From contig NZ_FOTR01000002.1 of NCBI RefSeq assembly GCF_900114645.1, positions 248,001 through 312,000 of the forward strand: a stretch of DNA of 64,000 nucleotides, read 5' to 3'. Origin of the DNA: Gracilibacillus orientalis. GTDB taxonomy: Bacteria > Bacillota > Bacilli > Bacillales > Amphibacillaceae. A model generated the notes under the pieces. The model did not search any database and was not told where the DNA came from. It saw only the letters and a list, made by a program, of their open reading frames with translations. Positions 1-8,088 of this stretch are shown piece after piece; position 1 is the stretch's first letter, and each line of letters begins with the position of its first letter. The translations under genes were made by a program, and so were the position numbers.

Positions 1-822
1 TGATACCCCTGTTGTCGCCATTCCTATATCTTTTGGAATGCTATAATGATTTTCTTTTAAATATTGCATTGCTCCTACTGCCATATTATCGGTTACGACA
101 AAGACTGCATTTGGCTGTGATGAATGCATCATTATCGTTTGCATGGCGTCATAACCAGACTCAATACTAAAATCACCAAACGCCATACGTTCTTCTAATA
201 TCGGGAGGTTATACTTCTTTAACGTATCTATATATGCTTTTTTTCTTAAAATTCCTACTGCCGGATCATCCTCAGGTACTCCAATAAAGCTGATATCACG
301 GTAACCATTCTCTAACATGTAGGTGATCATTTCTACTGTTGCATTGTAATCCGGATAACTGATCGAAGTAGTCGATGGCATGTTCTGCCCCAGCACAACG
401 ACGGGAACATCCGCTTTTTGGATTTCGTTAACAAGTGCTTCATCTGTATTAGTTCCCAACAAAATAACTCCGTCGACATTCCGTGATTGCAATAATTTTA
501 TAAAAGCTATTTCTTTATCCTTGTCTAATGAAGTTTGAGTCAGTAGCATTTGATAATCATTTTCTTGCAGCATTTGATTAATACCATCAACAACTCGACT
601 GGCAGTTTCAGTACTAATTTTGGGTAAAATCACTCCAATAACACCCGTTTTTTTGGTACGTAATGATTTTGCTGATTGACTAGGTAAATAACTGGTCTCT
701 TGGATGACTTTATCGATGCGTTCTTGAGCTTCCTGACTTACATATCCATTCTTATTAAGGTGACGGGAAACCGTAGAGCGTGATACGTTAGCTAGTTTTG
801 CAATATCATTAATGGTTGTCAT
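1..822 (-). CDS. LacI/GalR-family transcriptional repressor (3' end cut by window edge)
   Basis: Translated by eye from the minus strand: 274 codons from ATG at 822 run off the window edge, so the C-terminus is missing. Residues 1-25 form the LacI helix-turn-helix (TINDIAKLANVSRSTVSRHL), followed by the hinge region and a periplasmic-binding-protein-like effector domain (GVIGVILPKIS..., DGVILLGTN, GVPEDDPAVG). Members bind palindromic operators and usually respond to a sugar or sugar phosphate. The target operon lies outside the window, so the ligand cannot be named. A GGAG ribosome binding site lies just upstream of the start. Confidence 0.9.
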   Translation of the reverse strand, partial: MTTINDIAKLANVSRSTVSRHLNKNGYVSQEAQERIDKVIQETSYLPSQSAKSLRTKKTGVIGVILPKISTETASRVVDGINQMLQENDYQMLLTQTSLDKDKEIAFIKLLQSRNVDGVILLGTNTDEALVNEIQKADVPVVVLGQNMPSTTSISYPDYNATVEMITYMLENGYRDISFIGVPEDDPAVGILRKKAYIDTLKKYNLPILEERMAFGDFSIESGYDAMQTIMMHSSQPNAVFVVTDNMAVGAMQYLKENHYSIPKDIGMATTGVS

Positions 823-1056
823 GACAATCTCCTTCACACTAATTTCCCACTTATTATACCAAAGAGAGTGACATAGCAAAAGAATAGTAAGTTAACCAAT
901 TCCAAGTGACGTATTTCACCATTTTTCATAATAAGTAGTGAACATCTCCATAGAATACTTGCCACCATATGAAACCATAATAATAGTAAGTTCATCCTCT
1001 CTCTATTGTGATAAGCAGAGGAATTGATCTATATTACAAGTCGAAAGGAATGAGAA

Positions 1057-1353
1057 ATGTTTATGGAGTCGTTTCTTATCATTGCTATTTTGACAGCGAG
1101 CTTCATTGTATTGCTGATGCATTGGGGCTTACTGTTGCTCCAAATCGTATTCGCTGTAGTTGTTACAAGCTTTCTTCCTACAGATTGGTTCATGGCAGCA
1201 GTCATAATACAAGCCCTGTTTGGCTTATGGATTTTACGTCAAGCCTTTCAAGCAGCACGCTATCAGTATCAATTAGAACTGGAAAAAACACAGCGTATTC
1301 CTCAGCATTATACCGAAGGAGGCAGATCAGGCATTAAGAAGAACTTTTTATAA
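1057..1353 (+). CDS. small hypothetical membrane protein
   Basis: A 98-residue protein with two hydrophobic stretches (about residues 5-30 and 35-62) and a charged, basic C-terminal tail. AAAGGA sits 8 bases before the ATG at 1057; a second in-frame ATG two codons later is also possible. It is 65 bases upstream of the ABC exporter on the same strand, but that gene appears to have its own promoter. I do not recognise a family; a two-helix membrane protein with a cytoplasmic tail is the most that can be said. Confidence 0.6.
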   Translation: MFMESFLIIAILTASFIVLLMHWGLLLLQIVFAVVVTSFLPTDWFMAAVIIQALFGLWILRQAFQAARYQYQLELEKTQRIPQHYTEGGRSGIKKNFL

Positions 1354-1374
1354 TAGGCTAGTTTGAAAAAAATC

Positions 1375-1383
1375 TGCTATAAT
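1375..1383 (+). promoter_or_regulatory. extended -10 promoter for the ABC exporter
   Basis: TGCTATAAT matches an extended -10 element (TGnTATAAT) 36 bases before the ATG at 1419. No convincing -35 is visible, as is common for extended -10 promoters. Inferred from sequence only. Confidence 0.5.
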
Positions 1384-1418
1384 ATGTTAGTCAATAACAA
1401 AAAAGGAGTATTACTAAC

Positions 1419-3143
1419 ATGTTAAAGCAGTTTTTTTCTTATTATAAACCACATAGACGACTGTTTATGATTGATTTTTCTAGCGCTGTCATCGTAGCAA
1501 TCTTAGAGCTAGCTTTTCCGATTGCTGTTCAATGGCTAATAGATGAATTATTACCTGAACGTGAATGGAATCTGATTGTAACAGTCAGTATCTTATTATT
1601 TGCAGTCTATCTACTAAGTACCTTCTTGCAATATGTCGTCAGTTACTTGGGACACAAACTCGGGATTAACATTGAAACAGACATGCGTGAGCAGTTATTT
1701 TCACACGTACAGCGCCAATCATTTCGTTTTTTTGATAACACGAAAACAGGTCATATTATGAGCCGTATCACAAACGACTTATTTGATATCGGTGAATTGG
1801 CACACCATGGACCGGAGGACTTTTTCATTGCGATTATGACCTTTACCGGAGCATTTTGGATAATGTTCACCATTAATCCGACACTTGCATTGATTGCATT
1901 AGTGATGGTACCGCTGCTAGTTGCTTTGGTAACTTTCTGTAATATCGCCATGAACAAAGCATGGCACCAGATGTACCACAACATTGCCGGTGTTAATGCC
2001 CGTGTTGAAGATGCGGTATCTGGCGTAAGAGTCGTGCAATCTTTTACAAATGAAGATTTTGAATTAAAACGATTCAATCGTGATAACGGTTTGTTTCGCA
2101 AAGCAAAAGTCAAAGCATACAAAGTCATGGCTGGAACACATTCAAGTATTTATATGATGACTCGCTTCCTTACTGTCACCGTCCTTGTCGTCGGAGCATG
2201 GTTAACCTTTAATGGGGACTTAAAGTATGGAGAATTAGTCAGTTTTGTTCTTTATACCAATGTATTAATTAAACCAATAGATAAAATCAGTGCGTTACTG
2301 GAATTGTATCCTAAAGGAATGGCTGGATTCCGCCGCTTCCAGGAACTTCTGGCGAAAGAACCAGATATTAAAGATGACCCAAATGCAATCGAAGTGGACA
2401 AGCTTACAGGTAATATCCAGTTTAATCAAGTCGCCTTTTCCTATGACGGTCACCAACAAGTATTGGAAAATATTAATTTGCAAATCAATCCTGGGGAAAC
2501 TGTCGCATTTGTAGGTCCTTCCGGTGCAGGGAAAACGACGATTTGTTCGTTGATCCCTAGGTTTTATGATGTGAATGACGGTGCGATTACGATAGATGGG
2601 ATCGATATTCAGAAAATGACGAAAAAATCCTTACGTTCACAAATCGGTATCGTGCAACAGGACGTCTTCCTTTTTACTGGAACTGTCCGGGAAAATATCG
2701 CCTATGGAAATCATCAAGCAACAGATGAAGAGATTATCAATGCTGCGAAAAAAGCACATTTGGATCAGGTTATTGCTGATTTACCAGATGGATATGATAC
2801 CCAAATCGGTGAGCGAGGCCTAAAATTGTCAGGTGGTCAAAAACAACGATTAGCGATTGCTCGTACATTCTTAAAAAATCCACCTATATTAATATTGGAT
2901 GAAGCAACATCGGCATTAGATACCGAAACAGAACGAATGATTCAACAATCACTGGATCAACTTGTAGAAAACCGTACGACATTAGTGATTGCACACCGAC
3001 TAGCAACGATTAAAGACGCTGATCGTGTAGTCGTAGTAACAAATGATGGTATTGCCGAAGAAGGCAACTACCAGGAGCTTTTAGCTAAGGACGGCGTGTT
3101 CGCACGCTTGCATAAAATTCAATATCAACAAAATCAAGACTAA
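1419..3143 (+). CDS. ABC exporter, fused membrane and ATPase domains
   Basis: A 574-residue half-transporter of the multidrug/lipid exporter type. The N-terminal half (about 1-310) is a six-helix ABC transmembrane domain; the C-terminal half is the nucleotide-binding domain with Walker A GPSGAGKTT (about 366), the signature LSGGQKQR (about 470), Walker B ILILDEATSALD (about 490) and the switch histidine in VIAHRL. It should work as a homodimer in the cytoplasmic membrane, exporting a lipid or drug. AAAGGAG precedes the ATG. The stop codon lies inside a terminator hairpin shared with the convergent Xre gene. Substrate unknown; similar to B. subtilis YgaD/YfiB-type proteins. Confidence 0.9.
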   Translation: MLKQFFSYYKPHRRLFMIDFSSAVIVAILELAFPIAVQWLIDELLPEREWNLIVTVSILLFAVYLLSTFLQYVVSYLGHKLGINIETDMREQLFSHVQRQSFRFFDNTKTGHIMSRITNDLFDIGELAHHGPEDFFIAIMTFTGAFWIMFTINPTLALIALVMVPLLVALVTFCNIAMNKAWHQMYHNIAGVNARVEDAVSGVRVVQSFTNEDFELKRFNRDNGLFRKAKVKAYKVMAGTHSSIYMMTRFLTVTVLVVGAWLTFNGDLKYGELVSFVLYTNVLIKPIDKISALLELYPKGMAGFRRFQELLAKEPDIKDDPNAIEVDKLTGNIQFNQVAFSYDGHQQVLENINLQINPGETVAFVGPSGAGKTTICSLIPRFYDVNDGAITIDGIDIQKMTKKSLRSQIGIVQQDVFLFTGTVRENIAYGNHQATDEEIINAAKKAHLDQVIADLPDGYDTQIGERGLKLSGGQKQRLAIARTFLKNPPILILDEATSALDTETERMIQQSLDQLVENRTTLVIAHRLATIKDADRVVVVTNDGIAEEGNYQELLAKDGVFARLHKIQYQQNQD

Positions 3144-3164
3144 GTGCGTCATGCACTTAGTCTT
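3136..3164. terminator. bidirectional terminator spanning two stop codons
   Basis: Perfect 12-bp inverted repeat AAGACTAAGTGC / GCACTTAGTCTT with a 5-base loop. It contains the stop codon of the ABC exporter and the last codons of the convergent Xre gene, so one hairpin serves both and is partly coding on each side. Confidence 0.75.
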
Positions 3165-3360
3165 CTTCTTGCCAAAACAAATCATCTAACGTTTTATTTA
3201 ATGTTTTACAAATTGAAATACACAACTGCAGACTAGGATTATATTTCCCTTGTTCAATTAAACCAATCGTTTGCCTCGTAACATCAACTTTTTTAGCTAG
3301 TTCCGCCTGAGACAAATCGTGCTCCACCCTTGCTACTTTCAGCTTGAGATTTTTCATCAT
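3157..3360 (-). CDS. Xre-family helix-turn-helix regulator
   Basis: A 67-residue protein consisting almost wholly of a Cro/C1-type helix-turn-helix: LSQAELAKKVDVTRQTIGLIEQ is the two-helix core. It is of the short YozG/YgzD class that is usually paired with a membrane protein. Its start overlaps the stop of the upstream DUF6773-like gene by ATGA, so the two are translationally coupled. Likely DNA target: the 15-bp inverted repeat upstream of the pair (inference from position and symmetry). Confidence 0.88.
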   Translation of the reverse strand: MMKNLKLKVARVEHDLSQAELAKKVDVTRQTIGLIEQGKYNPSLQLCISICKTLNKTLDDLFWQEED

Positions 3361-3872
3361 TCTTCATCCTCTAGCTGTTTTTCCACTGCTTTATCGCTTT
3401 GCTTTTTCGCAGATGAATAACTTATCGCCAGTACTAGTACAAGTATAGGAATATAAAACATCATTGATGCCACAAACGTAATGAAGAAATAGTAAATCGC
3501 CTGTGATTGACTGTCTGCATAGCTGTATGCGCTATTAAGTCCAAAAAACAGTCCTAATAAAACTCCTATTACGATCCCTGAAGTAAGGGTTTTAGTCTGA
3601 TAACTCCACTTACTTTTATTGTCATGCAGTTCTACTTCAGCAGAAAAAAGTCCTTTTTGCGATGCACGAACACCATAATAAATCCCTGCCACAAGAAATA
3701 TAATCATTTCAGTAGCCACATGCTCCATCTCAAAGTAGCCGTAAACAAAAAATTTGCAGATCACCGAAGCTAAACAAATGATATAGATTAAAAGGTAAAT
3801 TTCTCGATAAATCTTGTTTTGCTCATTAACGACTCGTTCATCCTGGATTTTATTTTTAAATAAGTTCATCAT
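3357..3872 (-). CDS. DUF6773-like membrane protein, partner of Xre regulator
   Basis: A 171-residue integral membrane protein with about four hydrophobic segments (roughly residues 27-45, 52-65, 95-115 and 130-155) and charged ends. The N-terminus, with IQDERVVNEQNKIYREIY, resembles DUF6773 proteins found next to short Xre regulators in Firmicutes. GGAGGT precedes tandem ATGs; the second (3869) has the better spacing. First gene of a two-gene unit. Biochemical function unknown. Confidence 0.75.
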   Translation of the reverse strand: MMNLFKNKIQDERVVNEQNKIYREIYLLIYIICLASVICKFFVYGYFEMEHVATEMIIFLVAGIYYGVRASQKGLFSAEVELHDNKSKWSYQTKTLTSGIVIGVLLGLFFGLNSAYSYADSQSQAIYYFFITFVASMMFYIPILVLVLAISYSSAKKQSDKAVEKQLEDEE

Positions 3873-3910
3873 CTTACCTCCCAGTAATTGTTATACTTTT
3901 ATTATACATA

Positions 3911-3954
3911 ATATCTAACTTTATGCAATATATATATTACATAAAGTTAGATAT
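3911..3954. promoter_or_regulatory. 15-bp perfect inverted repeat, probable operator
   Basis: ATATCTAACTTTATG and its exact reverse complement are separated by 14 AT-only bases, 38 bp upstream of the DUF6773-Xre pair. The arm length and the position fit an autoregulatory operator for the Xre protein. A hairpin role is the alternative. Confidence 0.55.
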
Positions 3955-4088
3955 ATATATATTATTGTAATATGGAAAGCTTCATATTAATAATTTTCAA
4001 TGCCTTCTTAAATGGAGATAAGTTTTCAGAGGTCGATCCTGCTTATGTTTTTAGGGAGAGTGAGGACCTTACAAGCACGGGCCTGGTT

Positions 4089-4291
4089 TTTTTGTGACAA
4101 ATCTTTAACCTCTCTTGAGATTTGTCAGTTATAACAGTTTTTGTGACAAATCTTCAGCCTCTCTCTTGAGATTTGTCAGTTATAACAGTTTTTGTGACAA
4201 ATCCTCAGCCTCTCTCTTGAGATTTGTCAGTTATATCAATTTTTGTGACAAATCTTCTGCCTCTCTCTTGAGATTTGTCAGTTATATCAAT
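4089..4291. repeat. four-copy tandem 51-bp repeat, each unit a hairpin
   Basis: Units begin near 4094, 4143, 4194 and 4245 (spacing 49, 51, 51). Each carries TGACAAATC(T) and its complement (A)GATTTGTCA about 14-16 bases apart, so each transcript copy folds as a separate hairpin with a pyrimidine-rich loop (CCTCTCTCTTG). The copies differ at a few positions, mostly in the loop and linker. No gene covers the array. The 230 bases from 4292 to 4520 hold no feature I can support. Confidence 0.9.
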
Positions 4292-4520
4292 TTAAAAAAA
4301 CACATATTTCCTCATTCTTAATAGATTTATTGTTATCTGGGTTTATTATTATAATAGTAGTTATTTTGGTTAACCCTGAATTCATACTGTTGCAGGCACC
4401 GATCAAACCCAATATATACAAGGAACGACCTATGAACTAACCCCATTTCGTTTGATGCAATAAGAGCTATTAGTTTTGATACCAATGATTGTATGCTTTC
4501 TTTACTTGCAAGAAAGCTTA

Positions 4521-4606
4521 GTGCGCCCGTCTAGAAAGAAGTCACGGTAAGCATGCGAACCGGGAAGTCGCCTAGTTTTTGGGCACTCGGAGTTAGACAG
4601 GCACCC
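4521..4606. repeat. fold-back intergenic element, possible Bacillaceae dispersed repeat
   Basis: A GC-richer island in AT-rich surroundings. Its ends are near-complementary (GCCCGTCTA at 4525-4533 against TAGACAGGC at 4594-4602, one mismatch), enclosing further self-complementary segments. From memory, such islands starting GCGCCCGTCTAG and ending AGACAGGCACC recur between genes in Bacillaceae; this needs a genome search. It could be a small structured RNA or a non-autonomous repeat. Confidence 0.4.
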
Positions 4607-4627
4607 CATTTTCTTTCATGATAATAA

Positions 4628-4657
4628 AGACACCCACGTCATACATCGTGAGTGTCT
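4628..4657 (-). terminator. terminator for small membrane protein
   Basis: AGACACCCACG / CGTGAGTGTCT with an 8-base loop and one mismatch, followed on the minus strand by a T-rich tract, 25 bases after the stop at 4683. Confidence 0.6.
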
Positions 4658-4682
4658 CTATTGCTAATCATTTACATATATA

Positions 4683-4859
4683 TTATGACTCTTTATCTTT
4701 AATAATCACAAACGACAACATAGCACCTATTAAAGTTGACACACCGCTCAAAATAACAAAAACAATCGACTTATAGTTAAAATCAGGAACTAGAAAACTA
4801 AACACCGCTAACACAATCATAACAAATAATGACATAAACAATACTTGTAAAGAGTTCAT
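4683..4859 (-). CDS. small hypothetical two-helix membrane protein
   Basis: 58 residues, almost all hydrophobic: one helix at about 6-24, a short polar turn (PDFNYKS), and a second helix at about 32-50, then a charged KDKES tail. An ATG three codons upstream (4868) lies only 1 base after AGGAG, so the ATG at 4859 with 10-base spacing is preferred. Family not recognised. It has its own terminator and lies downstream of csaA on the same strand. Confidence 0.5.
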   Translation of the reverse strand: MNSLQVLFMSLFVMIVLAVFSFLVPDFNYKSIVFVILSGVSTLIGAMLSFVIIKDKES

Positions 4860-4902
4860 CTTCTTCATTCTCCTAAGTACTTTAGTTCTTATTTATAATC
4901 TT

Positions 4903-5232
4903 TTATGATATTTTTGTTCCGTTTTCCACTGTTTCATCCGGTCTGAGCAAAACTACATCATCAGCTCCCGGTACTCCGCCCAATACCAATACCTCTGATT
5001 TAAAGCCGGCAATTCGTAACGGCGAAAAATTAACTACTGCAGCTACTTGTCGTCCAATTAACTGTTCCGGATTATACCTTTTCGTAATTTGTGCTGACGA
5101 TTGTTTCACACCAATCTCACCAAAATCTATTTTCAACTTCAAGGCTGGTTTTCTTGCTTCTTTGAAATCTTCTGCTTCTATTACTGTACCAATTCGTACA
5201 TCTAACTTTGTAAAATCATCAAAAGTAGCCAT
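4903..5232 (-). CDS. csaA: CsaA, export-related tRNA-binding-fold chaperone
   Basis: 109 residues of a single EMAP-II/tRNA-binding-like OB fold: [14 protein letters not shown] at the start, [21 protein letters not shown] in the middle and [22 protein letters not shown] near the end are typical of CsaA. B. subtilis CsaA (110 aa) is a dimeric secretion chaperone that also binds nucleic acid. The ATG at 5232 follows GAGGTGA at ideal spacing. A GTG nine bases upstream is part of the ribosome binding site and is rejected as the start. Confidence 0.93.
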   Translation of the reverse strand: MATFDDFTKLDVRIGTVIEAEDFKEARKPALKLKIDFGEIGVKQSSAQITKRYNPEQLIGRQVAAVVNFSPLRIAGFKSEVLVLGGVPGADDVVLLRPDETVENGTKIS

Positions 5233-5505
5233 TATAATCACCTCAATTATTATTTCTTATCCTAATTCGCTTTAATTTTTCGTAATAATACTGATAGCCA
5301 TATACAGTAAAACCTTATATTTCGACTTCCGCTTATGTCATTTTTCGATATTATTTTAATCACACCATTTTTTTACTATTTTTTGCACAAGTATAGTTTC
5401 TAAAATTTGATACTTAGGTCCCAATCATATATATTAAAACTCTCTGCATCAACTTTTCTGTAATAGTTTAAATAGATCTCAATGATTTTTACACAAATAT
5501 TTTGG

Positions 5506-5534
5506 TTGTCAAAAATCAGCTTATGAGATAAAAT
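5506..5534 (+). promoter_or_regulatory. sigma-A promoter of the nrd operon
   Basis: TTGTCA (5506-5511) and TAAAAT (5529-5534) are separated by 17 bases, giving a predicted transcription start near 5541. The -10 runs into the first NrdR-like box. The preceding 5233-5500 contains nothing else I can support. Confidence 0.7.
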
Positions 5535-5580
5535 ACAATATATAGATGATTATTAAATCAAAAACATCTATATATTGTAT
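5533..5580 (+). promoter_or_regulatory. paired NrdR boxes upstream of nrdA
   Basis: Two copies of a C(A/T)ATATAT(A/T)G-centred 16-mer (5533-5548 and 5565-5580) lie 32 bp centre to centre with a 16-bp gap, and are exact inverted complements of each other. NrdR boxes (consensus near ACACWATATATWGTGT) occur in pairs about three helical turns apart upstream of ribonucleotide reductase genes; each copy here matches 12 of 16. They overlap the -10 and the start site, as expected for repression by NrdR-(d)ATP. Confidence 0.78.
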
Positions 5581-5696
5581 TGACGACATCAATACTGTGA
5601 TAACCTAATTTTTCGCAGTTTTGTTTATAACATATATAGTTTAGCATTTAATCGCTCCATAATGAGCGCTTTTATTTTATATTTGGAGGTTTTTTC

Positions 5697-7985
5697 ATGA
5701 CAACAGAAGTTAAATCTATTAAACAATCAGTCACCAAAGCATTACAAGATGCTGAAGAAAAGTATGGATTAGATACGAAGGATATTCAACAACGTATCGA
5801 AGAATCTACAAAATCTGACAAAGACGCAACACAAGAAGCTTTATTCTATTCATTGAACCGAATCTCTATGGATCAATCAAAATGGACTTTTGTTGCGGCT
5901 CATTTTCATTTAACTCAAATGTACGATGAAGCAGCACAAAATCGTGGGTATGATCCCGCTCAAAAATACGGCGATTTACATAACCTAATTCAGGTACTAA
6001 CGGATAAAGGTATCTACAGTACCGATATCCTTACTCATTATAGCAAAGAAGAAATGGATCAACTACAAAATGCAATTGATCCGGAAAAGGATTCTTTTTT
6101 TAACTATATTGGACTATTTCTATTAGCTGATCGTTATTTAGCAAGAGATCATGATCGTAATTTATTTGAGTTACCACAAGAACGATTTATGATTATTGCG
6201 ATGACATTAATGCAAAATGAAGCACCTGAAAAACGTCTCGAATTAGTGAAAGAAGCTTATTGGGCATTAAGTAACCTATATATGACTGTTGCAACACCAA
6301 CCTTATCCAATGCAGGTAAAAGCTATGGTCAGCTGTCTTCCTGCTTCATTGACACTGTAGACGATTCATTAGACGGCATTTATTTAAATAACTGGGATAT
6401 TGCCCGTCTTAGTAAAGATGGCGGCGGAATCGGCATTTATTACGGTAAAGTTCGTGCGCTAGGATCAGATATTAAGAGATTTAAAGGCAATTCATCTGGT
6501 ATTGTACCGTGGATTCGTTTAGTGAATGATACAGCAGTCAGTGTAGATCAACTCGGGCAACGCCAAGGTGCCGTGGCGATCTATTTAGATGCTTTCCATA
6601 AAGACATTATGAACGGTTTCTTAGATTTAAAGACCAATAATGGTGATGAACGTCGTAAAGCACACGATATATTTACCGGTGTATCTATTCCAGATTTATT
6701 TATGGAGCAATTACAAGAAACAGATGCACAAGGAAAAAGTATCGGCGAATGGCACACCTTCTGTCCACATCAAGTTAAACAAATGATGGGCTGGAAAGAC
6801 GAAAATGGTGATCCACTCGGGCTTGAGGACTTTTATGATGAAAAAGACAATAAATATTTTACGGAAAAATACTGGGAAGCTGTGAATCATTCGTTACTTC
6901 CTAGAAAAACGTACCGTGCAATGGATATCATGGCACGTATTATGGTCGCCCAACTAGAAACTGGGACACCATATATGTTCTACCGTGACGAAGTCAATCG
7001 CCAAAACCCGAACAAACATAAACGTGGTATTGGTAAAACATCTATTTATTGCAGTAACTTATGTACAGAAATTGCACAAAACATGTCACCGACAACAATC
7101 ACAAAAGAATATCAAGATGAAGAAGGTAACATCGTTATTGTTCGTAAACCAGGTGATTTTGTTGTATGTAATTTATCATCCGTTAACTTACCAAATGCAG
7201 TTAGAAAAGAAGTATTGGATCGATTAATTTCTATACAAGTTCGCATGTTAGACAATGTAATTGATTTAAATACAATTTCAGTCGGTCAGGCACAGGTAAC
7301 AAATAAAAAATATCGTGCTGTGGGTCTTGGTACTTTCGGCTGGCATCACCTGCTTGCATTAGAGAAAATACATTGGGAATCAGAAGAAGCTGTCGAGTAT
7401 GCTGATAAAGTTTACGAAGATATCGCTTATTACACCATTAAAGCATCCATGGAATTAGCAAAAGAAAAAGGTGCTTACTCTGAATTTGAAGGCTCTGAAT
7501 GGCAAACAGGAGTTTATTTCGACAGAAGAGACTATCATTCAGATCGCTGGAATAAGTTGCGCGAAGATGTGGCAGCCAACGGTGTTCGTAACGGCTGGTT
7601 AATGGCTGTAGCACCAAACTCTTCTACTGCCAAAATTGGTGGCTCAACTGATGGTATTGATCCACTATACGCAGTCGAATTTGCGGAAGAAAAGAAAAAC
7701 TTCAAATTTAAAGTTACTGCACCAGACTTAGATCATGTAACATACAACTATTACCGTCGTGCACGTCACGAATTGGATCAAATATGGAGTATTAGACAAA
7801 ACGCAAAAAGACAACGTCACATTGATCAAGCGATCAGCTTTAACTTCTATGTACGTCATGATATAAAAGCGAAAGAGTTATTAAACTTACACATTGCAGC
7901 ATGGGAAAACAATCTAAAAACAACGTATTATGTTCGCAGTACTTCCCAAACAGAAATCGATGAATGTGAAGCATGCCATAGTTGA
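5697..7985 (+). CDS. nrdA: class I ribonucleotide reductase, catalytic alpha subunit
   Basis: A 762-residue R1 subunit that reduces ribonucleoside diphosphates to deoxy forms in the cytoplasm with the R2 protein at 8089. Visible catalytic residues are Cys216 (QLSSCF) and Cys491 (VVCNLSS), which form the redox pair, Cys456 and Glu458 (SNLCTEI), the thiyl and proton-transfer site, and the C-terminal CEAC relay (757-760). The length and the N-terminus resemble NrdA-type rather than the 700-residue B. subtilis NrdE, and I see no clear ATP-cone, so overall activity control by dATP may be absent. GGAGG lies 8 bases before the ATG. Predicted NrdR control. Confidence 0.95.
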   Translation: MTTEVKSIKQSVTKALQDAEEKYGLDTKDIQQRIEESTKSDKDATQEALFYSLNRISMDQSKWTFVAAHFHLTQMYDEAAQNRGYDPAQKYGDLHNLIQVLTDKGIYSTDILTHYSKEEMDQLQNAIDPEKDSFFNYIGLFLLADRYLARDHDRNLFELPQERFMIIAMTLMQNEAPEKRLELVKEAYWALSNLYMTVATPTLSNAGKSYGQLSSCFIDTVDDSLDGIYLNNWDIARLSKDGGGIGIYYGKVRALGSDIKRFKGNSSGIVPWIRLVNDTAVSVDQLGQRQGAVAIYLDAFHKDIMNGFLDLKTNNGDERRKAHDIFTGVSIPDLFMEQLQETDAQGKSIGEWHTFCPHQVKQMMGWKDENGDPLGLEDFYDEKDNKYFTEKYWEAVNHSLLPRKTYRAMDIMARIMVAQLETGTPYMFYRDEVNRQNPNKHKRGIGKTSIYCSNLCTEIAQNMSPTTITKEYQDEEGNIVIVRKPGDFVVCNLSSVNLPNAVRKEVLDRLISIQVRMLDNVIDLNTISVGQAQVTNKKYRAVGLGTFGWHHLLALEKIHWESEEAVEYADKVYEDIAYYTIKASMELAKEKGAYSEFEGSEWQTGVYFDRRDYHSDRWNKLREDVAANGVRNGWLMAVAPNSSTAKIGGSTDGIDPLYAVEFAEEKKNFKFKVTAPDLDHVTYNYYRRARHELDQIWSIRQNAKRQRHIDQAISFNFYVRHDIKAKELLNLHIAAWENNLKTTYYVRSTSQTEIDECEACHS

Positions 7986-8016
7986 TCACGAAACAAATAT
8001 ATGAACATTATATATT

Positions 8017-8050
8017 GGATGCCGTTGTGAAGAATTTGCTCACGGCATCC
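8017..8050 (+). other. intercistronic hairpin between nrdA and nrdB
   Basis: GGATGCCGT / ACGGCATCC, a 9-bp perfect stem with a 16-base loop and no U-run, in the 103-base gap. It probably stabilises or processes the polycistronic mRNA rather than ending it (inference). Confidence 0.5.
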
Positions 8051-8088
8051 ACCATCAATATTTTTATCCTATGTGGGAGGAACTGTAA

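Noticed and set aside
4089-4291. Possible CRISPR array
   Set aside because: Units are contiguous near-identical 51-bp repeats with no unique spacers, and no cas gene is present.
4115-4321. 68-residue plus-strand frame made of 17-residue repeats
   Set aside because: It is only the translation of the 51-bp tandem repeat (51 is a multiple of 3), starts at TTG without a ribosome binding site and has a non-protein-like composition.
4380-4462. Short coding-like stretch (TDQTQYIQGTTYELTPFRLMQ partly readable) suggesting a pseudogene
   Set aside because: Only about 27 codons between stops, no start or ribosome binding site, and an overlapping frame looks equally plausible; no family recognised.
5650-5680. 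CGCTC/GAGCG hairpin followed by T-rich tract just before nrdA, possible attenuator
   Set aside because: The stem is only 5 bp and no alternative pairing was found; regulation is better explained by the NrdR boxes.
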